Part shown: in pieces, positions 45,758 to 54,213 of the stretch
Numbering within the stretch: position 1 is the first letter of the stretch
Layout: each line of letters opens with the position of its first letter
Source of the DNA: Paraburkholderia sp. PREW-6R
Lineage (GTDB): Bacteria; Pseudomonadota; Gammaproteobacteria; Burkholderiales; Burkholderiaceae
Reading direction: 5' to 3'
Length of the DNA stretch: 64,000 bases
Assembly: GCF_039621805.1 (NCBI RefSeq)
Contig: NZ_CP155073.1
Span: forward strand, 930,001 to 994,000
Notes under the pieces: generated by a model
Told to the model about the DNA's origin: nothing
The model's input: the letters and a program-made list of their open reading frames with translations, nothing else
The model's database searches: none
Made by a program: the position numbers and the translations under genes

Positions 45758-47053
45758 TCAAGCCTCGACGCGAGGCGTCTGCGGCGTTGCTTGCGCCACA
45801 CCGGCGCGCGCCGCCGCGAGTTCACGTTTTCTCGCGTCGATAACGGCCAGAAAGGCGGCAACCAGCAGCGAAAGCAGTACGGTGACCATGATCGGCACGA
45901 GAACGTCGATCGTGAGGCCGAAAATAACGGTGCTCGTGGCAACGGCCAGCCCGGCGTGCGACGCCGCGCGGATCGCCGGATCGGACGACAGCCGGTAGCG
46001 CCAGAAATACACCGAGATCCCGAAATAGAACAGCAGCAGGCAGCCCACGCCGATCGCGCCCATTTCGGCGAGTGTGGAGAAAAAGTCGCTGTGCGCGCGC
46101 TCGTTGACGATCTCCGGCTTCACTTCGCCGCGTTTGGCCATCAGGCCCAGTTCGTCGACGAGACGTCCCTTGCCGATCCCGAATATCGGATGATGTTCGA
46201 AGATCTGACCCGACGCGTTCCATAGTTGCAGACGCAAGCCGACGGACGTGTATTCCTCGCCCTGATGCATCATCGAGAAGTCCGTGGTTACTTCGGTGAT
46301 GCGCTTCTGCACGCGCTCGGTGGACAGCAGCGCCCCGGCCACCACGGCAATGGCGAGCGTGGCGACCAGTAGCCGCTTACGGTGCACGAACCAGTGGTAT
46401 TGCATCCCGAGCAGCACGACGAACACCGGCACCGCGAGCCAGCCTCCGCGCGTGCCGGACAGATAGGATGTGTAGCCGCCCGCCACCAGCGCCAGCAGGC
46501 GTACGGCGAGCACGCGCCAGTCGCGCGGTTTGTCCCAGCCGAGCGTAAACACAGACAGAAAGGCGAGCAGCAGTGCGGTGTCGCCGAATGGAATGGCATT
46601 CGTGTACGAGTTGCTCAGGCGGCTCGCGTCGGTCCAGCCGCCCGGGGGCTGATCGGTCATTGCCCAGATGCCGACGGCCAGCGCGCCCGCCGCGCAGCCC
46701 CAGCCGACCATCCGCAGATGACGGGAAGGCAGCTGGCGTAACAGTAGAAACACCGGCAACGCGAGTACGAAGCGCGACAGCGCATCGAACTGGCGCGGCA
46801 TCCAGTAGCCGAACAGCAATTGCTGGACACCGATCGTCACGACGAAAGCGAGCATTCCGGCGGTGAACCAGCGGTACGTGCGCAGACCTGAAAAGTAGCC
46901 GGGCGTGCGCCGGTTGACGACAGCGGCGCCGAGAGCCAGCGCAAGCATTGCGAAGAAGCAGTAGCCGGTGCCGCCACGCCAGACGAGATTGACCGCGGGC
47001 GCGAGAAACAGCAGGACTGTGCTGAGCCAGACCAGACTGGGAGCAAAAATCAT
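45758..47053 (-). CDS. O-antigen ligase/polymerase-like membrane protein
   Basis: 431 residues with about 11-12 membrane helices. The periplasmic loop and C-terminal region carry the Wzy_C/WaaL pattern: NASGQIFEHHPIFGIGKGRLVDELG then NERAHSDFFSTLAEMGAIGVGCLLLFYFGI, with the conserved His. Another typical segment is SGTRGGWLAVPVFVVLLG (the family's 'T.SR...L' region). WaaL links O-antigen to lipid A-core in the periplasm; Wzy polymerises the chain. The surrounding LPS-core genes favour WaaL. The start at 47053 (MIFAPSLVWLS) gives a first helix at once. A Gly/Ala-rich C-terminal tail lies in the cytoplasm. Confidence 0.82.
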   Translation of the reverse strand: MIFAPSLVWLSTVLLFLAPAVNLVWRGGTGYCFFAMLALALGAAVVNRRTPGYFSGLRTYRWFTAGMLAFVVTIGVQQLLFGYWMPRQFDALSRFVLALPVFLLLRQLPSRHLRMVGWGCAAGALAVGIWAMTDQPPGGWTDASRLSNSYTNAIPFGDTALLLAFLSVFTLGWDKPRDWRVLAVRLLALVAGGYTSYLSGTRGGWLAVPVFVVLLGMQYHWFVHRKRLLVATLAIAVVAGALLSTERVQKRITEVTTDFSMMHQGEEYTSVGLRLQLWNASGQIFEHHPIFGIGKGRLVDELGLMAKRGEVKPEIVNERAHSDFFSTLAEMGAIGVGCLLLFYFGISVYFWRYRLSSDPAIRAASHAGLAVATSTVIFGLTIDVLVPIMVTVLLSLLVAAFLAVIDARKRELAAARAGVAQATPQTPRVEA

Positions 47054-47375
47054 AAGGCAGCTATTTATATGAACACTACCGTTCCGGGTAAGGGGCGGGC
47101 CGGACCATGGGTGCGTGTTTTGAGACGGCAGGGCGAACCGGATTATAACCGTGCCCCACCTTGCAGATTGCTTGCTACAGCACGTTGTAAGGGTCGGAAG
47201 AGCGGTTTTTGAGACCACGTCTGCATGGGCGATGGCATTCGCGTCGACTGGGACGGCACGGCGCGTTCGTGCCCCCTGTGTCGTCGCAGACGGGCGCGGC
47301 GGTACAATCCCCGGCAAACTCATGGCCGGCGCGCGGCCGCTGGTGCGTCCGCGTCAGGCTCAACGGACTGAATCG
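47054..47375. other. divergent interval, O-antigen-ligase-like / family 2 glycosyltransferase genes
   Basis: 322 bases. A TACAAT box at 47303-47308 could drive the glycosyltransferase gene, giving a leader of about 60 bases. Nothing else is recognisable. Frames open across the region on both strands look like overextensions of the flanking genes. Confidence 0.45.
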
Positions 47376-48221
47376 ATGTTCTCAATCATCATCCCGACCT
47401 GGAACAATCTGCCTTATCTGCGTCTCGTGATCGAGAGCTTGCGGCGTCATTCGCGGCATGCGCACCAGATCATCGTGCACGTCAACGACGGCTCGGACGG
47501 CACACTGGCTTGGGTGCGCGACGAAGGTATCGAGCACACCGCATCGCCTGGCAACATCGGCATCTGCCATGCGGTGAATATCGCGGCGGCGCGCGCCACG
47601 CAGAACTACATCGTCTACATGAACGACGACATGTACTGCTGCCCCGGCTGGGACGACGCGCTCGCCCGACGCCTCGCGAACATGCCGTCGGACAACCTGT
47701 TCATGTTGTCCGGCACGATGATCGAACCGGTCGACTCGGGCAATCCGTGCGTGGTGGTGCACAACTTTGGGCGCGACGTCGAGACCTTCCGCGCCGACGA
47801 ACTGGTGGCCGCCGCGCCTGGCCTCGTGCGTGCCGACTGGCGCGGCGCGACGTGGCCGCCCACGCTCGTGCACCGCGACTGGTGGCACAAGGTCGGCGGC
47901 TACAGCAGCGAACTGAGCCCCGGCATGAGCAGCGACAACGACTTCTCGATGAAGCTGTGGGACGCCGGCTGCCGCGTGTTCCTCGGCGTCGGCGACAGCC
48001 TCGTCTATCACTTCCAGCAGAAGAGCACCGGCAAGGTGGTGAAAAACGATGGCCGGCGCCAGTTTCTCAACAAATGGGGGATGACACAGGCGACGTTCGA
48101 CCGTTATTACCTGCGTCGCGGCACGGCGGTGACCGGCGGTGCCGCGGTGAGCGATCCGCCACGGACCGGCCGCTTGCAGCGCGCATTGCTCAAGTCCCGT
48201 ATCAAGCGCGCTTTTAGCTGA
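47376..48221 (+). CDS. family 2 glycosyltransferase
   Basis: 281 residues. It begins with the canonical FSIIIPTWNNLPYLRLVIESL, then IIVHVNDGSDGTLAWV (first Asp motif), GNIGICHAVNIAAARA, and YIVYMNDDMYCCPGWDDAL (D-x-D metal site). The acceptor half includes WPPTLVHRDWWHKVGGY and MSSDNDFSMKLWDAGC with the catalytic-base acidic residues. This is a GT-A transferase of the rhamnosyl/galactosyl type. The start at 47376 is the family N-terminus; an ATG at 47322 would add 18 residues. It is the last gene of the LPS locus here. Confidence 0.88.
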   Translation: MFSIIIPTWNNLPYLRLVIESLRRHSRHAHQIIVHVNDGSDGTLAWVRDEGIEHTASPGNIGICHAVNIAAARATQNYIVYMNDDMYCCPGWDDALARRLANMPSDNLFMLSGTMIEPVDSGNPCVVVHNFGRDVETFRADELVAAAPGLVRADWRGATWPPTLVHRDWWHKVGGYSSELSPGMSSDNDFSMKLWDAGCRVFLGVGDSLVYHFQQKSTGKVVKNDGRRQFLNKWGMTQATFDRYYLRRGTAVTGGAAVSDPPRTGRLQRALLKSRIKRAFS

Positions 48222-48321
48222 CGCGAGGGGCCGGTCGTTCGATGCGGCTGCATGGTTCTGCGACCGCATGAACCAACGGCACAACGGCACAACGCGCGCG
48301 GCCGCCCGCCGTGCCAGACGG

Positions 48322-48639
48322 CTACACGCCGCCCGTCACGAGCGGCAGGACTGTCAGATCGGGATCCGTGCCGTCCACGATGCTGCGGCCGGTGTGGATG
48401 CCTTCGTGAAGCGCTTCTTCCCCGCTGGCAAAGCTTTCCTCGCCGTCCGCGTGAAATGGCACGGCATGGCCGGGAATCTGCGGATCGGCACCGGGATGGC
48501 AGACATAACCCACGTAGGTGTAGCGCGGGCTCGCGGATTCTGGCGCCAACGCGCCCGGCGGCCTGTTCGCAAACGCCGCCACATGAATTTCGAAGCCCTC
48601 GTATTCCACCATCTGCCAGGGTACGGTTTCATCGGCCAT
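48322..48639 (-). CDS. small conserved hypothetical protein
   Basis: 105 residues. Start at 48639 (MADETVPWQMVEYEGFEIHV) with GGAGG seven bases upstream. It is a soluble, acidic, compact-looking protein with conserved-looking segments RYTYVGYVCHPGADPQIPGHAV and FASGEEALHEGIHTGRSIVDG. No Cys-rich metal site or membrane segment is present. I recall similar proteins only as Burkholderia hypotheticals. It is convergent with the LPS glycosyltransferase gene and divergent from rdgC. Confidence 0.72.
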   Translation of the reverse strand: MADETVPWQMVEYEGFEIHVAAFANRPPGALAPESASPRYTYVGYVCHPGADPQIPGHAVPFHADGEESFASGEEALHEGIHTGRSIVDGTDPDLTVLPLVTGGV

Positions 48640-48850
48640 GACCGCCTCCGTCTTGGTCTGCGCGCATCTCAAAAGTCTAGGTGATTTCCACCCGAACCGC
48701 GCCGCGCAACAGCGCCGTCAGTACCGGCTAATCGGCTCCTTGCTGACCTCGTTTTCTTGCGGCGCCTCGTGACTGGCGCGTGACGTCGTGAGCAGCAGGC
48801 AGAAAATGTAAGCGGGTGGTTCGGCGCGTCGCGCGATGCCGGCGCTCGGA

Positions 48851-48856
48851 TAGAAT
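48851..48856 (+). promoter_or_regulatory. -10-like box upstream of rdgC
   Basis: TAGAAT (5/6) lies 32 bases before the rdgC ATG. The corresponding -35 is weak. It is placed sensibly for a short leader with the AGGACC ribosome-binding region. Confidence 0.35.
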
Positions 48857-48888
48857 GTCGCGCTTTGCCCGCTCAGGACCCTCGCCCC

Positions 48889-49854
48889 ATGTGGTTCAAG
48901 AATCTCCAGCTTCACCGTCTTCCCGCTCCGTGGTCCGTCACTGCCGACCAGATGCAGAAGTGGCTGGCGCCGCACGCGTTCGCGCCCGGCAACAGCGTCG
49001 AAATGCAAAGCCAGGGATGGGCCGCGCCCCGCGATAACGCACCCGACTCGCTCGTGTATGCGCTCAATGGCCAACTGTTGCTGATGTTCCGCGCGGAGAA
49101 AAAACTGCTGCCGGCGTCGGTCGTCACGCAGTTCACGAAAGCGCGTGCCGCCGACCTCGAGGAACAGCAGGGCTTCAAACCCGGCCGCAAGCAGATGCGC
49201 GAACTCAAGGAGCAGGTCACCAACGAACTGTTGCCGCGTGCGTTCAGCATTCGCCGCGACACCCGCGTGTGGATCGATTGCAGGAATGGCTGGCTCGTGA
49301 TCGACGCAGCGTCGCAGGCGGTCGCCGACGAAGTGCGTGGCCTGCTCGTGAAATCGATCGATCAGTTGCCGCTCGGCACGGTGCAGGTCACGCAGTCGCC
49401 GGTGGCCGCCATGACGCAGTGGCTGCTCTCCGGCGAGGGGCCCGCAGGTTTCACGCTCGACCAGGACACCGAGTTGCGCTCGCCCGCCGAGGGCAACGCG
49501 ACTGTGCGCTACGTCGGACATACGCTGGATACCGAAGACATGCGTCGCCACATCGAAGCGGGCAAGCAGTGCATGCGGCTCGCGATGACGTGGAACGACC
49601 GCGTGTCGTTCGTGCTGACGCCTTCGCTGACGATCAAGCGCATCGCGCCGCTCGACGTGCTGAAGGAAGCGGGTGACCCCACCGCGCAGAACGACGACGA
49701 AAGCTTCGACTCCGATTTCACGCTGATGACGGCTGAGCTCGAGCGCATGCTGGGCGATCTGCTCGACGCGCTGGGCGGCGAGAAGGGCAGCGGCCAACAC
49801 AACGAACCGGCTCGCGCGCAAGATAAAGCGACGCCGCAGGCCGTCGTCGCCTGA
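48889..49854 (+). CDS. rdgC: recombination-associated protein RdgC
   Basis: 321 residues. RdgC is a ring-shaped double-stranded-DNA-binding protein that limits RecA activity. The N-terminus [15 protein letters not shown] is the family start and fixes the ATG at 48889. The middle contains [31 protein letters not shown] and [25 protein letters not shown], both strongly conserved in RdgC. The C-terminal ~25 residues are a polar, low-complexity tail. It is monocistronic. Confidence 0.96.
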   Translation: MWFKNLQLHRLPAPWSVTADQMQKWLAPHAFAPGNSVEMQSQGWAAPRDNAPDSLVYALNGQLLLMFRAEKKLLPASVVTQFTKARAADLEEQQGFKPGRKQMRELKEQVTNELLPRAFSIRRDTRVWIDCRNGWLVIDAASQAVADEVRGLLVKSIDQLPLGTVQVTQSPVAAMTQWLLSGEGPAGFTLDQDTELRSPAEGNATVRYVGHTLDTEDMRRHIEAGKQCMRLAMTWNDRVSFVLTPSLTIKRIAPLDVLKEAGDPTAQNDDESFDSDFTLMTAELERMLGDLLDALGGEKGSGQHNEPARAQDKATPQAVVA

Positions 49855-50048
49855 GCGCCTGTATTCAGGCAATCGCGCGGTCACGCAGCCACCCGGCCAC
49901 GCAGCACCGGAAGAAACGCAGTGACCGTTCGTGCGCCATGCGCGACGCTCGTGGACGAACCATCCCGTCGCACGCTTAAATCGGCGCGGACGAATGTGTA
50001 TAAGATTGCGAACAGAACGGCGCATGCGTCGCGCCCGGAGGACTCGCA

Positions 50049-51512
50049 ATGGTTCGTCTGGTCATGATCCTGCTGGGGGTCGATTATCTGCGCACGCGCT
50101 GGCGCTCGTTGCAACTGATCGGTTGGGCGAGCGTGCTGCTCGGCCTCGTGGTCTTTGGCGACGCGCTCGACGGCGCACTCTATTTTCCGATAACGCCCTT
50201 TGCGATCCTGCTGTTGCTGGAAGGACTCGCGACGCTTGCCGTCGCATGGACCGGCATGGGCGGCCAGCGCACGCTGCGCTACGCGAAGGGGCTCGCGTTC
50301 AGCGTCTCGGCGGCGCTGATTCTGGTGGGACACAGTCACGGCAACTTCATTCTCTCGATGATCTTCGGCACGCTGTTTTTTGCCGATGGTCTGCTGCAGA
50401 TCGTGTCGGCCCGGGTGGTCCGCTATCGCACCTGGCGGCTCGCGACGGTGGGCGGCGCAGTCGAGATCGCGCTGGCGGTTTTCTTCTACCAGCCGTACCC
50501 CACGCACTATGTCGGCACCGTGCCGTATTGCCTCGGTCTCGGGCTCATCTTCGGCGGCTGGAATCTGATTCTGCTCAGCACACGCGTGAAGCGGCTGGCG
50601 TCGAATCCAGGCATGTCGTCGGACCACGAAGCGGCGACGGCCGGCGCGGCTGCAAGCGCGACAGGAAACGCGACAGGAAACGCGGCGGCCAGCGCTGCCG
50701 CCAGCACGGCGCGCGGACGGCTGCAGCCGGTGGAATGGGACGGCCCGCCCGCCGCCGACGAAGCCGCTTTGACCGTCCATGTGTGGACGCCGGTCGGCTC
50801 GGCGAAGGGCGAGGCGCGACGGCAACTGATCGTCGATCGCTATATTGCAGCCGTGGACCGCAATGGCGTGATTTCGACCGGACACGCCGCGCTCGAATCG
50901 CCGGAAGGGATTTATATCAGCCTGTACCCCGGCGTCGAAATCGACCGCTCGCCGGACGACTTCACGCGACTGCTGCGCGCCACGCGCGAGAACGACGTGC
51001 CTGGCGTTTTCCAGCCCGACTATCAGACCGAATCGAAAGCGTGGTGCCCGTCGACGGTTCAGGTCCGCATCCGCAATTACGATCCGGCGCGGCTCCAGCG
51101 TTTCTGGGAAACCTACCGGCAGAACACCACCTATAACCTGACGCACCGCAACTGTTCGAGCACGGTGTCGCGCGCGCTGGAAGCGGCAATCGAGGGCGCG
51201 TCGGCACGCGTGTGGGGAAACCTGGGCGGATGGCGGCCATTTTTGCGCGTGATCTCGACGCCAGAATTGTGGGTCGCCGCGCAGTTGCGCAAACGCGCCG
51301 CGACGATGGCATGGACACCCGGCCTCACGCTCGACTATGCCCGCGCGCTCAGCATGCTCGCCGATCCGCGACCGTCGGGGTGGGTAAAAATGGCGCGCCT
51401 CGCGTGGCGCCGGATGGCTCGCTCGCGGCAGCAGTGGCGTGAGGAAGCGCGCACTGCGCCGGCCGCCCCGCAAGCGGCACGCGATGCGGCAGGAAGCCCG
51501 TTGCATGAATGA
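50049..51512 (+). CDS. HdeD-like membrane domain combined with a permuted papain-like domain
   Basis: 487 residues. The first ~185 residues form about six membrane helices with the HdeD pattern (IGWASVLLGLVVF and LRYAKGLAFSVSAALILVG, then SMIFGTLFFADGLLQIVSA). An Ala/Gly/Thr linker follows (~200-225). The C-terminal part has a His in STGHAALES (His279) and, ~90 residues later, LTHRNCSSTVSRALEAA with Cys369 preceded by Asn. The His-before-Cys order and the NC motif are those of permuted papain-like folds (LRAT/PPPDE/NlpC-P60 permuted families), which are thiol peptidases or acyltransferases. GGAGGAC precedes the ATG. The enzymatic role is inference. Confidence 0.7.
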   Translation: MVRLVMILLGVDYLRTRWRSLQLIGWASVLLGLVVFGDALDGALYFPITPFAILLLLEGLATLAVAWTGMGGQRTLRYAKGLAFSVSAALILVGHSHGNFILSMIFGTLFFADGLLQIVSARVVRYRTWRLATVGGAVEIALAVFFYQPYPTHYVGTVPYCLGLGLIFGGWNLILLSTRVKRLASNPGMSSDHEAATAGAAASATGNATGNAAASAAASTARGRLQPVEWDGPPAADEAALTVHVWTPVGSAKGEARRQLIVDRYIAAVDRNGVISTGHAALESPEGIYISLYPGVEIDRSPDDFTRLLRATRENDVPGVFQPDYQTESKAWCPSTVQVRIRNYDPARLQRFWETYRQNTTYNLTHRNCSSTVSRALEAAIEGASARVWGNLGGWRPFLRVISTPELWVAAQLRKRAATMAWTPGLTLDYARALSMLADPRPSGWVKMARLAWRRMARSRQQWREEARTAPAAPQAARDAAGSPLHE

Positions 51513-51600
51513 GCGCGCCGGCACGCGCCGTGCCGTGCCCAACTCCGGCTCCGCTGAAAAATCAGCCGCGCGCTCAATGAGTTGGGGATTTTGCAGGATA

Positions 51601-51637
51601 GTTATACACAGATTTGCGAACAGAATCTGTTGATAAC
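51601..51637. promoter_or_regulatory. inverted pair of DnaA-box-like 9-mers
   Basis: Two 14-base arms (51601-51614 and 51624-51637) are complementary at 12 of 14 positions around a 9-base spacer. The left arm contains TTATACACA, an exact DnaA box as in E. coli oriC R1; the right arm, on the minus strand, contains TTATCAACA, one change from TTATCCACA. It lies about 150 bases before the transglutaminase ATG. It may be a regulatory DnaA site or another factor's operator. Confidence 0.55.
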
Positions 51638-51784
51638 TTTGGCGGGTGTATCCTGAACCTCGCCGCGTTTCGTGCCGCGTTGGATCGCATCGCGAGAAGG
51701 CACTTTCGCCTGCCACGGCAGCCGCAAACTTCCAGCCGGATGTGTCGAACATGACGAGCCCGGTTGCATCCATCGAACGGACAC

Positions 51785-52780
51785 ATGACTGAGCCGCAAC
51801 GATTCACGGTCCGCCACGTCAGCGTGTACCGCTATTCGGAGCCCGTGAGCTTTGGCGAACACCGGATGATGTTATTTCCGCGCGCAAGCCACGATCTTCG
51901 CCTCGTGACCAACCGCCTCGTGATCACGCCGACCCCCACGCGTCTGCACTGGCTGCACGACGTATTCGACAACTCCGTGGCGATCGCCACATTCGCCGGC
52001 GAAGCGAGCGAATTGCGGTTTGACAGCGAGGTCACGCTCGAACATTTCGAAGCTCCGATGCCGGACTATGCGCTGGAACCGTACGCGGTCAACTGGCCGT
52101 TCAGCTACACGAACGAGGAGGCGTGCGATCTCGTGAACGCGCGCAGCCGCCGCCATCCGGACCCGGAAGTGGACGAATGGGCGCGTCGGTTCGTGCCGAT
52201 TCCGGGCGTCGTCCGAAGCAGCGAAAAGAAGGCTGGCAACGCAGGTGACAAAGCGGCGGACAAGCGAGCCCGCAAAGCGGAAGACCAACCCGACGATCAA
52301 CCCGACGACAAACCGGCCGACAGGCAGGGCGACAGCAGCACGATGGCGCTGCTGCGCGCGATGACGCTCGAAATAAAGAGTACGTTCAGCTACGTGCGCC
52401 GCACGGAAAAAGGCGTGAACCGTCCCGGCGACACATTGCGCAGCCGGAGCGGCAGTTGCCGTGACTTTGCGGTGCTGATGATGGACGCGGTGCGCTCGCT
52501 CGGTCTCGCCGCGCGCTTCGTGAGCGGTTATCTGTTCGTGCCGGAGCACGACGCGACGCAAGGTGGCGGCGCCACGCACGCGTGGCTACAGATCTATTTG
52601 CCGGGCGCGGGCTGGGTCGATTTCGATCCGACCAACAGCATTGTCGGCAACCGTCATCTGATTCGCGTGGCGGTGGCATGGAATTACGACCAGGCGTTGC
52701 CGCTGTGGGGCACGTGGCATGGCGCGCCGCACTCGTTTCGCGGCTTGCAGGTCGACGTGAGCGTGACCGAGGGCAAGTGA
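51785..52780 (+). CDS. transglutaminase-like cysteine protein with N-terminal beta domain
   Basis: 331 residues. The N-terminal part (HVSVYRYSEPVSFGEHRMMLFPRASHDLRL) is the bacterial transglutaminase-like N domain. The C-terminal core has the catalytic Cys in SGSCRDFAVLMMDAVRSLGLAARFVSGYL, the His in GATHAWLQIYLPGAGWVDFDPTNS and the Asp just after. A charged low-complexity insertion (about residues 143-185, repeats of DK, DQPDD) splits the two. The start at 51785 begins the family N-terminus. Such proteins act as peptidases or cross-linkers in the cytoplasm; the substrate is not known. No adjacent alpha-E or circularly permuted ATP-grasp gene (frequent partners) is present. Confidence 0.86.
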   Translation: MTEPQRFTVRHVSVYRYSEPVSFGEHRMMLFPRASHDLRLVTNRLVITPTPTRLHWLHDVFDNSVAIATFAGEASELRFDSEVTLEHFEAPMPDYALEPYAVNWPFSYTNEEACDLVNARSRRHPDPEVDEWARRFVPIPGVVRSSEKKAGNAGDKAADKRARKAEDQPDDQPDDKPADRQGDSSTMALLRAMTLEIKSTFSYVRRTEKGVNRPGDTLRSRSGSCRDFAVLMMDAVRSLGLAARFVSGYLFVPEHDATQGGGATHAWLQIYLPGAGWVDFDPTNSIVGNRHLIRVAVAWNYDQALPLWGTWHGAPHSFRGLQVDVSVTEGK

Positions 52781-52893
52781 ATGGACGTGCGGCGGTACGC
52801 GTGAGCCTCAAGTTTTCGGCGCATCATGCCGACAAACCATGCATCTTCGATCTGCGCGTCCGTTGAATGTCGCGCACCGTCTCAGGAACGCCC

Positions 52894-53223
52894 ATGTTGT
52901 TGCGCCGCATCGCCGCCAGTCTGATTGCAGTCTTCTTCGTCGCCGCGCCGCCTGCGTTGCAGGCCGCGCCGACCGAACTCGCGTCGATCGCCGTCAGCCT
53001 GGTCGTGCAGGAAAGTTGTATGGTCCAGTCCGCGGATGCTGTCATCAGCGTGGCGAATCAGCCCGTCGTGTCGTGCCTGCACGGTGCGCCGTTCCAGATC
53101 AGCCAGGGCGGCTTCGATCCTGCCGCGCCCACTCCGGAACCGGCGCGCGCCGGCACAACGCAGCCGGTTGCATTCGTCGCCTCGCGCGACGCTCAGCAGA
53201 CCGTCTGGATGGTCAACTTCTAG
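52894..53223 (+). CDS. small secreted protein
   Basis: 109 residues from the ATG at 52894, which has CAGGAA about eight bases upstream; an in-frame ATG at 52867 would add nine residues. The signal peptide ends near LQA (residue ~24). The mature protein contains two Cys (QESCMVQ and VVSCLHG), likely disulphide bonded, and ends in a strand-like TVWMVNF. The ESC-x-V pattern after an alternating hydrophobic strand and the C-terminal aromatic residue vaguely recall spore-coat-U pilin subunits. It is convergent with such an operon, but I cannot assign a family. Confidence 0.6.
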   Translation: MLLRRIAASLIAVFFVAAPPALQAAPTELASIAVSLVVQESCMVQSADAVISVANQPVVSCLHGAPFQISQGGFDPAAPTPEPARAGTTQPVAFVASRDAQQTVWMVNF

Positions 53224-53256
53224 CGTGTCGCGCGTGCGTCCGGCTGCGTGCACGGA

Positions 53257-54213
53257 TCAAAAACTGATGGTGGCGGTAATCGTGTCGCTATAACTGCCGG
53301 GCATCGGCGTACTCTGCGCCGGCACGCGGCCATACACCGTGATCGATACGGCGTTGCCGCTGCCGACGCCGGTCGGCATGCTCGTGCCGGCAGTGCCGTC
53401 GCCCCACGCAGTTGTGTGGCCGGAGTCAGTGTAAAGCTGGTAATTGACCGTGCCGCCGCCGCCCGAGCGCTGCAGCTGCCGCGCGGCGACATTGCCGCTC
53501 GACCCGCCGTTCAGCGCAATGCGAAATGCGTCGCCGTTGGTGCAGCGCGCGGTGACCGTACCGGTCGCATTCAACGCCGAACTCAACACGCCCGTGGACG
53601 TAAACGCCACGTTCGTCGCGCTGATCAGGCAGTTGTTCACCACGTTCGCGCTTGCAGTGAAAGCGAAGCTGCCGCCGCTCGTCGTCAGCGCGGCGCAGCC
53701 GGGCGAGAGCAGCAGGAAATAGCCGTAGTTCAGCGACGTCTGGCTCAAGGTCTGCGAGTAGATCGTGCTGGCGTTGCCTGTTGTTGGCACGCCCGGCTGG
53801 CTGGCCGCAATCTGCCCGTAAAAGTTCACCGATGCCGACGCCGTGGTGCCCGTCGCCGGTTTGTCGAGTACCAGCGAAATCGGCGTCGTGCCGAGCGCGG
53901 TCGACCCCCACGCGAGCGAATGCGCGGCATCCTGGTAAAGGTCGTACTGCATCTGGTTCGCGCCGCTCGCCAGATAACGCGGCGACGTGCCGCCCATGTT
54001 CAGGCAGACCTGTACGCTGGGCGTCAGCGTGGTCAAAGGCCATGAGCACTGAACCGTGATGCTGCCAGTGGCGGCGACCGCACTCAGGCTGATCGGACTG
54101 ACATCGCCGAAATTCAGTGCCGACGGGCTTGCCGTGCAAGTCTGCGCGCTCGCGTCGCGAGGCAGCGCGCCCAATAGCAGGCACAGCGCGAGAAGGAGAA
54201 ATAGCCGCTTCAT
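53257..54213 (-). CDS. two-domain spore-coat-U (SCPU) protein, probable pilus tip subunit
   Basis: 318 residues. A signal peptide ends near ASA (residue ~23) after MKRLFLLLALCLLLG. Two SCPU repeats follow, each with the pattern Cys near the start, NFG or equivalent, YDLYQDAAHSLAWG / YQLYTDSGHTTAWGDG, and a terminal VYGRVPAQ..PGSYSDTITATISF. In Csu-type pili, the two-domain subunit is the tip adhesin (CsuE-like). Its ATG overlaps the usher stop by four bases, so it is the last gene of the chaperone-usher operon. No other adhesin domain is visible. Confidence 0.88.
   Translation of the reverse strand: MKRLFLLLALCLLLGALPRDASAQTCTASPSALNFGDVSPISLSAVAATGSITVQCSWPLTTLTPSVQVCLNMGGTSPRYLASGANQMQYDLYQDAAHSLAWGSTALGTTPISLVLDKPATGTTASASVNFYGQIAASQPGVPTTGNASTIYSQTLSQTSLNYGYFLLLSPGCAALTTSGGSFAFTASANVVNNCLISATNVAFTSTGVLSSALNATGTVTARCTNGDAFRIALNGGSSGNVAARQLQRSGGGGTVNYQLYTDSGHTTAWGDGTAGTSMPTGVGSGNAVSITVYGRVPAQSTPMPGSYSDTITATISF

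Noticed and set aside
48718..50049. 443-residue minus-strand frame across rdgC
   Set aside because: Antisense to a well-defined RdgC sequence; composition typical of a shadow.
51601..51637. Replication origin at the DnaA-box-like dyad
   Set aside because: Only two boxes, no cluster, no AT-rich unwinding element and no dnaA, dnaN, repA or parAB gene nearby. It is better described as a possible regulatory site.
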